A stretch of DNA of 64,000 bases from Ceratothoa steindachneri. Its lineage: Eukaryota; Arthropoda; Malacostraca; Isopoda; Cymothoidae. A program made the position numbers and the translations under genes. Positions 25,231-39,339 of this stretch are shown in pieces. Position 1 is the stretch's first letter. Every line of letters begins with the position of its first letter. Under the pieces are notes generated by a model. It made no database searches. It saw nothing but the letters and a program-made list of their open reading frames with translations, and was not told where the DNA came from. The stretch lies in contig OZ018331.1 of NCBI GenBank assembly GCA_963969495.1, positions 154,178,684-154,242,683 of the forward strand, read 5' to 3'.

Positions 25231-25720
25231 AACAACTAAAATAAGAAGAAACAACTGACTAAGAAGACAACACAGATCAAAAGTATAAACAGAAATAATA
25301 CGAACAAAATGAATTAAAAGTGTAATAAGTGAACTATATTAAAAAGTTTGAATCTTTTCTGTTTGGTGGCAGACGGATGTTTTGTACCAAATTTTCACCA
25401 ATAATGCAGTTTAACAAAAATGATAGTGAAGTGAAAGTTAAGAGTAAACAGAAATAAAACGAACATAGTAAACTAAAAATGTAATTAGCGAACTATAGTA
25501 TTAAAACGTTTAACAAAAATGATATTGAAGTGAGAGTTAATAGTAAAACAAGTGAATAAAATGAATCTAAAGTGAAATAGCGAAAAAAGTAATACCAACA
25601 AGAGAACGTGAAGCAAAGTAAAGAAAGTAAAAACAAGTAACAACAATACATAAACAAAGCTCAGAGCTAAGATAACTCAAAACAAGATGAATGCTACAAT
25701 AAACACATGAATGAAAGATG
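25231..25720 (+). repeat. A6 3' UTR with about 97-bp tandem units
   Basis: Units start near 25,279, 25,440 and 25,540. The last two copies share TTTAACAAAAATGATA followed by GTGAA(G/A) blocks; the first two share GTAATAAGTGAACTAT-like versus GTAATTAGCGAACTAT segments. This differs from the A4/A5 and A1/A8 3' ends. Confidence 0.65.
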
Positions 25721-26456
25721 AAGAGAATAATGGAACAGAGATTAGGCGGTCCTCCCGCTTCTGTATGAGGAACATATGTGCTAAAAGTGTGAGAAAGGAA
25801 GTAAGAATGATAAGTAAATGCATGACGGTGGTTCTGAATCCATGTTAATCAGCAGGTCCCCATTGTCCTTTGACTATCGAGGTTGCTTAATTTGCCTCCT
25901 CATTAATCTCTCCTCTTTTAACTTAAAATTTTCCGCCCCATTATAAACCTTCTTCTAAAGCTTGTTCCGGATTTTCCATTAAGCACTTCACTATCGATTC
26001 ACTTAAACTGAGAGTCAAAAGTGTTGGGAGTTTCTCCAGGAGCAAGTCGGCCGCGGGTCTCCTCCTCTTTTGTGCCCCCAAAATCGTGGTAGGGATACAG
26101 AGGGAAGGAGTAACCGCGAGCCTTACCTCCCCCCCCCCTAAAAAATCCGACTCAGTTTTAGTGACTGATCGGATTTCTTGGGCATAAGTCAGCAACCGGC
26201 AAAGGCGGAAAGGTTTTGGTGAAAGCGGCAAGGTCTGACCAAAATATGCTAGTAAACGCCTCCATAATCGCTTCCTCTCGACGACGAGGAAGTTACTAGA
26301 AAAAAGAAGAATAAATAGAAGCCACAAGAGAGATTATACCCTATTACTACTATACTAGTTCACCCCCTTTTCATAATCATTTTCATCATTTTTTCAGGCT
26401 ACGCTTTTAAGAAGATGACCGGGTTAAACTATCACCCCCGCCCCCCGCTTCAAGCG
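25721..26456. other. Spacer between A6 and A7
   Basis: No gene recognised. The frame at 25,941-26,327 (minus) matches no known family. The right part may be the 5' UTR of A7. C-rich runs occur near 26,130 and 26,445. Confidence 0.45.
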
Positions 26457-26495
26457 GCCCCATGGAGGGAAATCGCCGTACACAGCCTCGCCCAA

Positions 26496-28240
26496 CTATG
26501 CCGCTCACTAAAGAAGACATAATTGGTGGCATTGGAGAAAGTTGGTTTGAGGATTAGCCAACAATGGATGACAATGTTAAGAAGCTCGACTAGACAAGGG
26601 ACGGAATGCAACCTCCGTTGCTAATCACTGCGAAGGCCTAACACAGGACCACAGAGGGACACATAACCGTCTCTGTGTATGGTGGGAGCAGTCACGATTC
26701 AAACACCTCCGGGGAGCGTCGTTGTCAATGGGTCCGTCAGTAGTCATATCCACGGGAGGATCCCACCCAGTCTCACACATACTCAATCATCCTTCATCTC
26801 ATCATAATGCGCCATTACCACATTAATTCCAACATTCACCAAGGCGAATACCTCTGGGGTTCAAGGTTGCTCAAAACGCAGGGGGAGGGGTCACCCTAGG
26901 AAAACAATACTTCCAATACACACTTACTGCTCACCGAATTACACCCCGCATAACAGAAGTCTGCTTACCCTACCAGCTTGCCTCACAAGACCCACGAGGG
27001 GATAACCCTCAACAACATGGCAATGGATCTGGCCACACGAATACCCCTCAGGGTAATCAATGGCCAGGCCAAACCGGAAAGAGGCAAAGTTTTCGAAACG
27101 ATCTTCGGAAAACTCAGCGCGCAGTCATTCGCCTGATAAACACCCCAACCGGTTACTTGGCAATCTGCAAGAGAGAGAAGGACATCGAGACGATCAGCAA
27201 GGAAGATGGCCTTCTCGCACTGCAGGAGATAAACCTTCAAGGTGATCTTCAAAGAGACGAAGATGGCCCAGAAAGCCAAAGGGAAGGGTCTGTTACTCTT
27301 CCACGCAAAGATCAGTGGGGACCAGATCGAGTGAAAGGAGTAACGGGTGGAAAAACTGCATGAAGACAGAGAAGTGTGTCAACTGCGGGCAGGGCCACAT
27401 AGCACTAGCCATTGCTTGCCCCATGAAAAGAAATATAATTAAAAGGAAACAAGCTGCAAAGAAAAAGGAAGAACAGAGGAGGAGGACAACTTTGTATGTG
27501 CAAGCAGCAAAAATTTCCCACCCTACACAAGCCCCGACAAAACCTAAATCAAACTTGGAAACGAGGAGTCAACGAAACTTCTTACATGCATTTTCTATGT
27601 GCACGTAAGGAATCTCACGAATGCAGGAACGTTCTTAAGTGAGCTCAACTTGATGCTCAAGAAAAGAATCTGAGTGAGATGTGGTTCCCAGAGAACCTTC
27701 CCTCAGGAAATATCCTACAATTACAATTCTCTCCAAAGGTGAATGGAGAGGTAGTTGCAGCCACGTCTCCCAACCCTACTGAAATAACGGACTTAAACCA
27801 CAAGGATCAAGGACAAGAAACACAGGAACCCACCAGGAGACCTGGCCGAAGAATTGTAGCAAGAAAAGCGAGGGAAGAAAAAGTCAAGAAAGCTGCTATA
27901 AACGAACCACAAAGAAGGGAGCGTAAAACTACAACTGACGCAGACTCGAACAGTTACAGTACCCTGAGCAAACCCACAAGAGAGAACAACACTAAAAGAA
28001 CAAAATTAAGAAAAACAAGCACAGGTACGACAGTAGGGAGCTAGGTCTGAAGGTTTACGCTTCTGAGAAGACCCCCTTCCATGAACAAATATCCCTCGCG
28101 GACATCACCAAAGGCATTAAGAACCAAAAACTCAAATGGACAATAACAGAATCGGAAGACGAAACTGAGGTTTCGGCAGCATTCTACTCAGATAAAATTA
28201 AACTTGACAACGCAACGCCTCCTTATTTACGATCCCAGCC
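26496..28240 (+). pseudogene. A7 ORF1, gag-like zinc-knuckle protein
   Basis: Starts MPLTKEDIIGGIGESWF at 26,496 and is then frameshifted. The RNA-binding region reads AREKDIETISKEDG near 27,170. The zinc knuckle CVNCGQGHIALAIACPMK lies at 27,377-27,430 with a basic tail. The conserved module MWFPENLPSGNIL is at 27,679-27,720, and a second one (LKVYASEKTPF, then ITKGIKNQKLKW) at 28,045-28,140. Domain order matches A1 and A4. Confidence 0.7.
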
Positions 28241-28329
28241 ATAGAATAGGAAGACGAAGAAAGGAAAGGTCCGAAAGCACAAGGAATAAGCAACACACTC
28301 TAGAAGTAGACACAAAATATGGATAACAT

Positions 28330-29560
28330 AAACAAAACCTTAAAAATTTGAACACTAAACACGAATGGATGGTTGGGGAAAGCGAATGAATATGACAACA
28401 TAATCAGCAGGGCGGACCCCGATGTATCAAGCATCGAGTGCATTCTCTTTGGCAGACAGATGCAATGGCTGGGGCAAGTGCTTCGAATGCCCGCTGATCG
28501 CCTGCCAATGCGTACCCTTTACGCGCAGCTTTCAGGGGGGGGGGGAGAAGCCACCATGGAGGCCCGAAAAAGAGGTACAAGAAGGACCAAGCTAAAGGGG
28601 CACTGAACAACTTCAACATCGACCAAGACCATCTCGAAGGCATAGCTGCTGACAGGGGTGGGTGGCGCGCTGCCTGTCATCATGGTGCTGCCCACTTTGA
28701 GGAACAACGGACCAGATGGTGAAGCGAATGTCGCCGGGAGCGCCATGAGAGGGCGCTCCGGCATCCTCTGCCGCCGGTGCTAGACCTTCAGTGCCCTGAG
28801 TGTGGCCGTCAGTGTGGATCACGCATCGGCTTTCACAGTCATCGTTGCACCCATCGTAGGAGACCGCCCTGAGGACATCCGTCATCATCGACCTCGATGG
28901 ACTTCCCTAAGCAAGTAAGCATCTGAACACGGTGTCAACACGAATAACACACGGATGAAAATCCCGAACTACCATGTCTTGGCAAAGAACTCTACGCAAG
29001 ATATATTCGACGGTGAGGCAATCGCCATAAGAAAGAACATTACCTTCAAAAGGCTACCAGAACTTGATGAGTCCTTCGTAGCTTTCGAAATCCCTACACC
29101 TGTTGGAGGACTCACGATTGCAGCAGCATACCATCCACCATGTCGTCCATATTTGCCCATCAATAATCTTCTAACCCTAACTGCCCACCGCAGGAATGTA
29201 TTCATAGGGGGGTGACCTCATTGCTAGACTGGGGGCCTCGGGCTACACCTTAACAAATGAAAGGGGCAGAAATCTGTAGCTTGTCATTGACTGGGATAGG
29301 CTCAAGAGAGCCGGGCCAGAAGTTCCGACCTACATCACCGAAAGATCAGCGACAACCCCGGATATAATATTGACCTGCATCAACTTCCCTTTCAATCTGG
29401 ACATTATGCTTGGCTCCACGGTTCCAAGTGACCATATATCCATCATGACCACCATCTCCCTCGCACCTATCCTGCTTTCTATCCCACCTAGCAAAAGCTT
29501 TGCAAAAGCAAACTTGGAGCTGTACAGTACAAGCGAATGCTCAACAGCTTTGAACCAGCC
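28330..29560 (+). pseudogene. A7 ORF2, endonuclease split by an insertion
   Basis: The N-terminus LNTNGWLGKANEYDNIISRADPDV (28,353-28,426, in two parts) stops at 28,435 and resumes at about 28,921 with SEHGVNTNNTRMK. Then AIAIRKNITFKRL, AAYHPP, a degraded GDL block at about 29,212 and SDHISI near 29,430 (catalytic His block). Without the insertion the two halves align with A3 and A4. Frameshifts lie around 29,215. Confidence 0.8.
28436..28916 (+). mobile_element. 3' fragment of another LINE family, 7-bp target duplication
   Basis: Plus-strand translation gives QWLGQVLRMPADRLPMRTL, HLEGIAADRGGW, CHHGAAHFEEQR and a C2H2 zinc finger CPECGRQCGSRIGFHSHRCTH near 28,795-28,855. I recognise this as the C-terminus of a LINE family common in marine invertebrates and vertebrates whose protein ends in a C2H2 finger. 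AAGCATC flanks it on both sides (28,429-28,435 and 28,917-28,923), and it ends GCAAGT, typical of a short 3' tail repeat. 5'-truncated, about 481 bp. Confidence 0.85.
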
Positions 29561-29599
29561 CCCTAAGCGAAGCTATCCTGTAAAATATTGACGAAGAAA

Positions 29600-30975
29600 T
29601 AAACCGCATAACACACCTGATCATGGAAGCGGACGAGAAATGCATTCCCTACATCACGCATAAAAGCCCTCGGCAACCCAGGTGGACCGAGGAGATGAGA
29701 GATATTGCCTCAGAACACAGAAGGATCTTTGAAGAAGTCAGGCAATTTGGCCCAAACAGAAATCGCAACAGAAGACTCCGACAATTCAAAGAGTAACTAA
29801 AAAGCGCGGATCAACGAACAACAACAGGCCATATAGGACGGAATTATCTAGAGGCTCGACACAGACCAGAACCCCTATAAATTCTGGAAGTATATAAAAA
29901 AACTAAGAGGTATGCCCCCGAAGGAGAAAATTAGGCTGGAAGAAAATGGGAAATCATAGAAGATCCAGAGAGACTTGAAAGAAGGTTCAGGATATATTGG
30001 CGACAAATATTCTCCATCACGCCAGAAGAGAACGAGGATTTCGACCTGGAATTCGAAGGCCAGATGATTGATGAATTTAATAATATAATCCACCGTAAGC
30101 ATCCCTCCCGCACGTTTCCGAGGAGATGAGAATGGAGGGCCACGGCCGACCGATCACTGATGAGGAATTCCTGAGCACCTTTAAATCCTTCAAGCAGAGA
30201 GCTCCTGGTTGGACAGGGATTACTAAAAATCATCTGTTAAATGTTCCCCCACGCCTGCTCCAGGGCATACCAACGCAATGAATGCGGTACTGAACACTGG
30301 TTACAAACTTCCCTGACGGATACAAGTTGGCAAAAGTCATCTTTATACAAAAGGGGAAAGTTTGCTAGAACAGCCGATGGATTACAGGCCCATTTCCCTC
30401 TTGGAAACCATCGGCAAGCTTCTGGAAAAGATCCTAGCCAACAGGCTTCAGAATCAACTTGATAAAAAGGGGGCCCACAACTTCCAACAACGCGGGTTCC
30501 AGAAGAAGCGCGGAACGGACACCGCACTCACGCTTCTAACTGAAAAAATCGCCAGGTGCCGAGTGGATGGGAGGAACATTGAAATCTTACTAAGGGACGT
30601 GCAAAATGCCTTCGATAAGGTCTGGCTGAGGGGCCTTCAACATAAGATCCTGAACCTTCAGCTAGACTCGATCCTGGAACGAATCAACTGCGACTTCATC
30701 ATGGACTTCGCCAAGGACCAGAGTTCTTCCTTGAGGCCGGAGTCCCACAAGGAAGTTGTCTAAGCCCCCTCCTTTATCTAATCTACACAATAGATTTACC
30801 AACTCCGGTAAAGGAGGACTCATTATATCTCCAGGTTGCCAATGATATAACTCTGGTAATCCCTGGTTGCAAATGAAATTCGCAACGTAAATGAGTATGA
30901 AAGAAAGTGGAGTATATGCACGAATAGCGGAAAATTCAAGATCCTTGCCCTCGGTCGCCGAAGACCTAGCAAATT
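29600..30975 (+). pseudogene. A7 ORF2, linker and reverse transcriptase
   Basis: Linker in several frames, then FKQRAPGWTGITKNHL at 30,187, a YRPISLLETIGKLLEKIL block from 30,372, GFQKKRGTDTALTLLTEKI and LLRDVQNAFDKVW at 30,585-30,625. The catalytic block reads VAND (30,835-30,846), so the first Asp of the usual FADD has become Asn. Sequence ends within GRRRPSKLAVN near 30,975 where A8 starts. Confidence 0.8.
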
Positions 30976-31160
30976 AGCAGTAAACAGATCTAAACGATGC
31001 AACCCTGGAAGAGATAGATGAGGCACTAAATAACGTGATGAAAAAGTTGATAGATACAGACAAAAATGATATACCCAGAACAACGTTTAGAACATTGCCA
31101 CACTATCGGTATACACCGGAATTAGCAGATTTGGAAAATAGATATTCAAACCTAAGATAA

Positions 31161-32400
31161 ATGATAGAGCGAGTTGGTCCAGAAAGAGGTGCTAGAGAAC
31201 GCCTCCTCAACATGATGACTGAAATTAACACAACAATTATGACAGAGAGAGGCATAAGATGGGACCAGATAGAATCCGAACTAAATCCTACAAAATTCTG
31301 GCAGAAAATCAGCATGGTGAGAGAAAATAAAAAGCCGTTAACAAAAATAGCCATTAAATACAATGGAGTAGATGCACTAGAACCAGAAAAAATTGAAGCC
31401 ATGTTTAGAGAACACTGGTATAACGTTTTCAACATATCACCTGAAGAAAACGAAGGTTTTGACCGCGGCCATGAACTTAGAATAGTTGAAAAGATGGATA
31501 AAAACAGAGGAGAAGTAACACCAAGATCCTTTACTTCTGCTACAGTAATGATGAAACAAGGAGTAGACCCAATAACACTTGAGGAATTAAAAAATACTCT
31601 AAACAACACTAAGCAAAGAGCTCCTGGAGACATAGGGATATTCCGCGAAAACCTGGCAAGAGCGCCAGATGTATTTCTTGCCAAATTAATAAAATTCTTC
31701 AATGCGGCAATAAGCACCTGGTATTTTTTTGATAACCTGAAAAGAGAGAAAATAGTATTTTTGCCCAAACCCGGCAAGCCACCTGACCAAAGGAAAACTC
31801 AGGCGAATAATTCTACTAGAAAAAATGGCCAAACTACACTTGGAAAATTGATCGGCAGGAGATTGAGCCAACACTTAGAAGACGACGATCTAATTCCTAG
31901 CCACCATCATGGGTTCAGCAAAGGTAGAAGTACCGAGACGGCACTGGCCTTAATAGTAGAAACAATAGCCAAAGCCAAATATGACAGAAAATACACAGAT
32001 CTGGTATTAAAAGACGTGCAGATGGCTTTTGATAAGGTCTGGAGAATAGAATTAAAATACAAGGTCAAGAGATTAGAACTTCCACCTATCCTAACAAACT
32101 GCATATGTGACTACATCACAGACCGCACAGCATTCATCAGCATAGAAGGATATCGAGGACCCGAATTTGAAATCAATCAAGGCGTTCCCCAAGGAGGATG
32201 TCTCAGTCCGACGTTATATTCATAGTATATATACAGGTGACCTTCCAAATCCAATTTATGATACCACCAAATACGTACAATTCGCAGACGACATCTCGAT
32301 AATCGTTAATAGTCCATACAAGCACCCACCAACGGTAGCCAGAATCACTGCTGCAGAAATCGAGAATATAGATAACTTTGAAAAAAATAGAAGATAAGGA
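31161..32400 (+). pseudogene. A8 ORF2, reverse transcriptase (354-codon open frame)
   Basis: The longest uninterrupted coding stretch in the window (31,161-32,225). Motifs in order: KFWQKISMVRENKK (linker), AMFREHWYNVFNISPEENE, NTKQRAPGDIGIFRENL, KREKIVFLPKPGKPP, HHGFSKGRSTETALALI, LVLKDVQMAFDKVW (block A) and NQGVPQGGCLSPTLYS (block B). A single-base shift at about 32,220 moves the catalytic FADDIS (32,281-32,292) into another frame (32,167-32,397). Synthesises cDNA at the nicked target. Broken by that shift and later stops. Confidence 0.9.
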
Positions 32401-32929
32401 CAAACGCAAGAGTAACGATTAACGAAGAAAGGTACAGATACCAAAAGGAAGGCAAGGTCCTAGGACTAGAGATAACCTCAAACGAGTACCTAAAACACAC
32501 CACCCAAAGAATCAGATAACAAAAGCTAACTTAGCAAAACTTTACTAGTTAAAAAACATAAATACAAAAAATAAAATCAAAATATGCAATCTTCTGTGTA
32601 AATCAGTATTATTATATCCCTCAATTCCACTCAGCAATCTAAATAAAACCAACAACGTGAAATTACAGAGAGTACAGAACAGCGGCGTACTATTAATTAC
32701 AAATACAAGAAGGAGAGAGCGCAAGAGGCAGATAGATGTGCACCATGAAATAGAGATGGAGCCAGTAAATGGATCCCTACATAAAAGAGCGGTCAGAATA
32801 TGGGATAAACAAGAAACACTTCTAGACGAAGATGAAAAAAGGAAGATGGAGATCCCAATAGAAAATAAAGCGACCAATAGAGGATATTTTAGGAGCGGAA
32901 ACCCATTAAATGGAGTTAACTCCGTAATA

Positions 32930-32930
<1 letters not shown>

Positions 32931-32984
<54 letters not shown>
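32931..32984. repeat. (TA)n microsatellite within A8
   Basis: Uninterrupted TA repeats between the A8 coding tail and its 3' UTR; probably arisen or inserted after the LINE. Confidence 0.98.
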
Positions 32985-32987
<3 letters not shown>

Positions 32988-33281
32988 TTGTTTGAGAACA
33001 ACTACAGAATTGCAAACAAAGGAAAGAAGTAACCAACAACGGCAAAATTCGAATAGGACAAAAGATATCCTTAGAAGAAGAATAGAGGCGTGAAAGCTCC
33101 TACACATTTACCCAGATGATAAGATATATAAGTTGAAGATAATAACTCAAGTGATGGCTGGTCACCCAGCAACCTGCGCGAACTCTTACTCATTCCATGT
33201 CACCACTGTAACCTAATGATTACCATTTACTTTACCTAATTACACACATTTCTAACTTTTTTAAGACGTAAGACGTAAGAA

Positions 33282-33395
33282 TAATTCCATTTCTGTTCAA
33301 TCCCTGAAGATGACCAAACACGGTCGAAAGCCGTCTAGGAATAAAGAATGTCATTCCCGGATGTTTTTTCTCGTCTCGAAGACCCGTTAAAGATT
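33282..33395 (+). repeat. Penelope-type terminal fragment with hammerhead-like core
   Basis: Near-identical inverted copy of 10,505-10,620. CTGAAGA at 33,304-33,310, U, GACC paired with GGUC, then GAAA, with partial flanking pairing. It lies directly 3' (on the minus strand) of a GIY-YIG coding fragment, which supports its being the end of a Penelope-like element. Confidence 0.65.
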
Positions 33396-33399
33396 GGTA

Positions 33400-33786
33400 G
33401 GATGTGAAAATATTTTGAGTGATTTATCAAATGAGAAGAGGAAAAGCAGTTGAATCAGAATTTAAACTGGGATTTAGTTGTTTTATAAATAATGATTCGA
33501 GAATGCGGAGGGAAGTGAAGTACTTTGCATGTCCTATAATTTGAAAGTTTTTGTGGGAAATTTCTGTGTTACATTTAATTGAATGATCTCGAATGGGAGA
33601 AGTTTCTTTTTTGGTCAAGGTGGAGCCAGTGCGAGAGCTAATACCAAGATGAGATCAAACCCTAGCCCTAAGTGAGCGAACAGTGCTGCTAATGTAGATC
33701 CCCTGGTGGCACCTGGGGCAAATGAATTTATAGACAACTGAACAGCTCATTTCAGGTGGAAGTCTGCCTTTAGTTCTGAAAAATTG

Positions 33787-33790
<4 letters not shown>
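33400..33790 (-). pseudogene. Penelope-like element, GIY-YIG endonuclease fragment
   Basis: Minus-strand translation from 33,790 reads RTKGRLPPEMSCSVVYKF, CPRCHQGIYISSTVRSLRAR, then after frameshifts HAKYFTSLRILESLFIKQL with NPSLNSDSTAFPL (33,427-33,540). The VVYKF...Y-I-x pattern matches the GIY-YIG nuclease at the C-terminus of Penelope-like reverse transcriptases; the usual YIG is YIS here. Truncated exactly at a (TA)n tract at 33,791. Confidence 0.8.

Positions 33791-33845
<55 letters not shown>
33791..33845. repeat. (TA)n microsatellite
   Basis: TA repeats between the Penelope-like fragment and the LTR copy starting at 33,852. Confidence 0.98.
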
Positions 33846-33851
<6 letters not shown>

Positions 33852-34775
33852 TGTTGAGGAATAGGTCACCTCCCCAGACTATATACATATATGTATCTAT
33901 TGGTTGGAAAGAAGAAGATAAAAGCCACGAGAATATGTATATACATATACAGTTATATATACATATATCCTCTAATATACGTACGCGTCCTTCGCTACGT
34001 ACAAGTACGTTCAATTCATCAAAGTAATCTGTTGATTACGAGGTATAAGAGTACGATTTACTACAGGGGCCGATAGCGTTTAATGAGTTTACCAAGTTGC
34101 AGTTCAAGGGCATATTTAAAGAATGAAAGCCAAAACTATAATTTTAATAAGTCACTAGTTAACATATATATACATACGGGAAATAAAGATAATGTAAATA
34201 AGGACAATTCTGACAGAATATAGATTAATTGGCAATCGAGTAACGTTAATTACTCGTTAATCAGATTTTAAATGGGATACTATAAATCAGTTATACAGCG
34301 AGAATATTTATATGTCGGAAAGTGGGTCGATTAACGTGAGTTACAAGCAAGGGGCATTTTACCATAAAGGGGTCACCTCGAGAAAGGGAAATCCTTTAGC
34401 AAGTCGGCGTGGTGAAATGGAGACGAGCAATGGACATGATTCTCAGCCGACGAAGATGACGGAGAGATGAAGGGGGGGCAGAAAATGAGTTCACGATGCT
34501 CCTTGAAGACGGACGATGGATGGCACCTCTGCTCCAAAGAAGTGCAACCTCCAAAAATCGAGACTTTGACGCGGCTCGCCGCGAAGTCTCACACAGGAAA
34601 CTAGAGAGCCTTGAGGGGACGGGGGGGATGGGTCCAGATGAGACGAAAGGAATCCCGGCCAATCCTTCGGGGATGAAACGATTCGAGGCATGCTCTGAAC
34701 AGGGTAAGCTTTCACAAAAGAGAAGGATCTGCCTGATGAGATCCATCTTCGATGGTATAAGCGAATACCAGGGCC
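33852..34775 (+). repeat. Partial LTR copy, homologous to 52,114-53,041
   Basis: Starts TGTTGAGGAATAGGTCACC and is collinear with the LTR at 52,114 (TGTCGAGGAATAGGTCACC) for about 920 bp. Shared blocks include TTTACCAAGTTGCAGTT, AATAAGTCACTAGTTA and CCTTTAGCAAGTCGGCG. Homology stops near 34,775, where an L2-like LINE begins; the full LTR continues about 430 bp further at the other locus, so this copy lacks its 3' end. The open frames on it match no known protein. Confidence 0.85.
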
Positions 34776-34779
34776 CCAT

Positions 34780-36605
34780 ACTCATCTTGTTTCTAATTTA
34801 AAAAGCTTTAACTTTACCAGTCGCGTTTCATAAGTGTACTTTCTTAATGATGGTATCATTTTTGTAGCATTAGCTTTTACTTGTTCTAATCTTTCTATAT
34901 CTTTTCGGAAGAAGGGTGACCAAACTTGTGCACATTATTCTAGTTGTGGTCTTACTATCGCTTAATATAACCGAGTATCTTTAGCACTTTCTTTTCTACA
35001 TAGATACAGTGCTGTGTTAACATGAGATTATTTTATTTTCTTTTACAGTTATTGTTTTCTCAAAAAGATTTTTGTGGCCAACGTACATCACTTTGCATTT
35101 TTTATGGTTTAGCGGAAGTTCCCATTTTACGACAAATCCGCTATCTGGTTAGTCTTCTTGAAAATCTTCTTTATCTCCATCGGTAATTATACCTTTACTC
35201 AGTTTGCAATCATCAGCGAATTTGGAGATTTTTCAGATCAATCCCATAAATAACAAAGAGCAAGAGTCCCAGGACACAACCCTGAGGAACACCACTACTT
35301 ACAGTTAGTTATCCATTCAGACTCTTGCCCATTCATCACAACTCTCTGCTTATGATCACTGAGCCAATTTTATATCCAATTTGCTACATTACCTCCAAAT
35401 CCTAGAGTTCTAAATTCGGATATTAGTTTCTTGGTTGGCACTTTATCAAAGGCCTTTAGAAAGTCTACGTACATAATATCAACTGACCTCTCATAGGCAT
35501 GTATTGTGTTATTATAGTGAAAGAACTTTAATAAATTTGTAAGACATGATCTATGTTTCCAAGTGGCTTCCTATTTTTTCTGCAATAATACTTTCAATCA
35601 TTTTTCCAATTACTGCGGTCAAATTTATACGTCGATAATTGCAAGTCAGATCTTTACGCTTTTCTTTAATATTGGAGTTGCTTTTGCTAATTTCCATTCT
35701 TGAGCGATTGTATTACATTCAATGGATAAGTTAAAAGATATACGTTATTTATTCCACTAAATCCTCTTTCACTTCTTTGATAACTTTTGGTACTATCATA
35801 TTCGGTTCTTGTGATATTGTAATTTGAAACCTCCTTGGTACTGTCGCAAAATAATTAATCGTTCAATGCAGTGTCTAAATCTTTATTTCGGACTTTTAAA
35901 TTATTGTAGTGATGACTAATTGGCCCAATACAGTTTTTATCGGTTTCGTACTATTAACTAAGGCATATAATAACTCTTTCAGGTTTCATTTTCAGTTTAA
36001 TGATACTCTCAATCTCCTCATTACGTTTTTTTCTTTTAATTCCTGCTTTTCCTTTTCTTCTGAGTTCTACATATTTGATTTTGTTAGGATTTGACCCGTT
36101 TGACTTGATCTTCTTATAAGCCTTAGCTCTTTTTTTGTTAATGTCCTTTTTAATTCCTCTTCTTAATCATTTAGAATTTTTTTATTTTTCACTAGCACTA
36201 GCTCGGATCTTTAAAGGAATAAATTATTATTGTCTCATTAAAAGATTGTTTGTAAAATCATTCCAGGTATTATTAATGTCTCTATCACACACTTTATAAT
36301 GATGGAAACTTTCTTTTAATTGTATGAAATTTGCTTTTCGCAAATCTGATTTGGTACTATGTACTTCACTTTATTTTTTCATGAGGGAGAGTTACAGCAA
36401 ATTCTATTTGGTTTTTACCACTGTTACAAAACAGATCTCCTGCGTTAACGTCTGAAATTAGTTCACCTGTAGTTAAATTAAATCTAATATATTGTTCTCC
36501 GCTTGTTGTTTGTAAGACCCATTCTTTTATCAGGTTATTGTCTATAAAATTAAATAATATTTCTCCTTCAGAATCTGAATTCTTGATCAACCAATTAATT
36601 TGGGG
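34780..36605 (-). pseudogene. L2-like LINE (copy B1), endonuclease end plus reverse transcriptase
   Basis: Minus strand, 5' to 3': end of the endonuclease (36,590-36,366: NSDSEGEILFNFIDNNL, FCNSGKN where relatives have GNSDH, so the catalytic Asp-His is lost), linker, RT fingers (NWKHRSCLTNLLKFFHY at about 35,560), MYVDFLKAFDKVP (block A, about 35,465), a frameshifted SSGVPQGCVLGLLLF, KFADDCKLS (block C, 35,209-35,220) and the C-terminal ERLEQVKANATKMIP near 34,860. It matches CR1/L2-clade LINEs rather than family A. Many stops. Confidence 0.8.
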
Positions 36606-38883
<2,278 letters not shown>

Positions 38884-38940
38884 ATCTTTCACCGGTAATT
38901 CGGCCGTGCGGTTCTAATTCATCTTTATCCGCCGAGTTTG
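38884..38940 (+). repeat. Direct repeat, copy 1
   Basis: ATCTTTCACCGGTAATTCGG and the following GGTTCTAATTCATC are repeated at 39,340-39,396 with few differences. Confidence 0.85.
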
Positions 38941-39339
38941 GGTGTCTTGGAACAGATGGACTTTTTATAAAAACAATGAAAACCACTGGTGAGGATAACG
39001 CCCGTTATTGTTTGGAACTTTTTTTGTAATTGGAATAATTGGGTTACCCTGTTACTGTAACTATGAGTGAGGACGAAAACGTACCAAGTACAAATAAAAT
39101 GTCCATTGGCACTGATCAGCTTCGAACATGGAGGAAAAGAAAAGACAACTTAAACTCAGTAATACGATCACATACATTTAATTTGAAATACGAGGGAGGA
39201 AAAGCATGTAAAGGAAAATGATTATAAAGAAATATAGGAGTGATAGTGTGAAAAATGGGCTAAAGGGGGATAATTAGCTCGAAAATACACTGGTTCCTCC
39301 TTGTGCTTTATCTATCATCCTCACCTTTTTTTATTTATC

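Larger units (their letters stand above)
22440..25720 (+). mobile_element. Family A LINE copy A6, ORF2-only with long 3' UTR
   Basis: ORF2 begins at ATG 22,507 (KLSILQIST, matching KILEINTNGW of A3). Endonuclease is partial: the GDLN block is missing and a deletion or rearrangement replaces it between about 22,880 and 23,010. The linker (23,040-23,470) is followed by RT and a C-terminal region to about 25,230, then a 3' UTR with tandem repeats. No ORF1 lies upstream, so the copy is 5'-truncated or begins at ORF2. Confidence 0.8.
26457..30975 (+). mobile_element. Family A LINE copy A7, with an inserted second LINE
   Basis: ORF1 about 26,496-28,240, endonuclease 28,330-29,560, linker 29,600-30,110 and RT to about 30,975, where copy A8 begins. 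At 28,436-28,916 a fragment of a different LINE family is inserted in the endonuclease with a 7-bp target duplication. The copy is frameshifted throughout. Confidence 0.8.
30976..33285 (+). mobile_element. Family A LINE copy A8, 5'-truncated, best RT domain
   Basis: Begins in the endonuclease-RT linker at about 30,990 (DLNDATLEEIDEALN), runs through an intact RT core to a C-terminal region (about 32,650-32,920) and a 3' UTR with GATGGCTGGTCACC (33,154) and a tail TAAGACGTAAGACGTAAGA (33,263-33,281). A (TA)n tract lies at 32,931-32,984. The 3' end immediately precedes a Penelope-type fragment. Confidence 0.85.

Noticed and set aside
36366..36590. Independent small gene
   Set aside because: Its sequence fits the end of an L2-like endonuclease continuous with RT blocks further along the minus strand.
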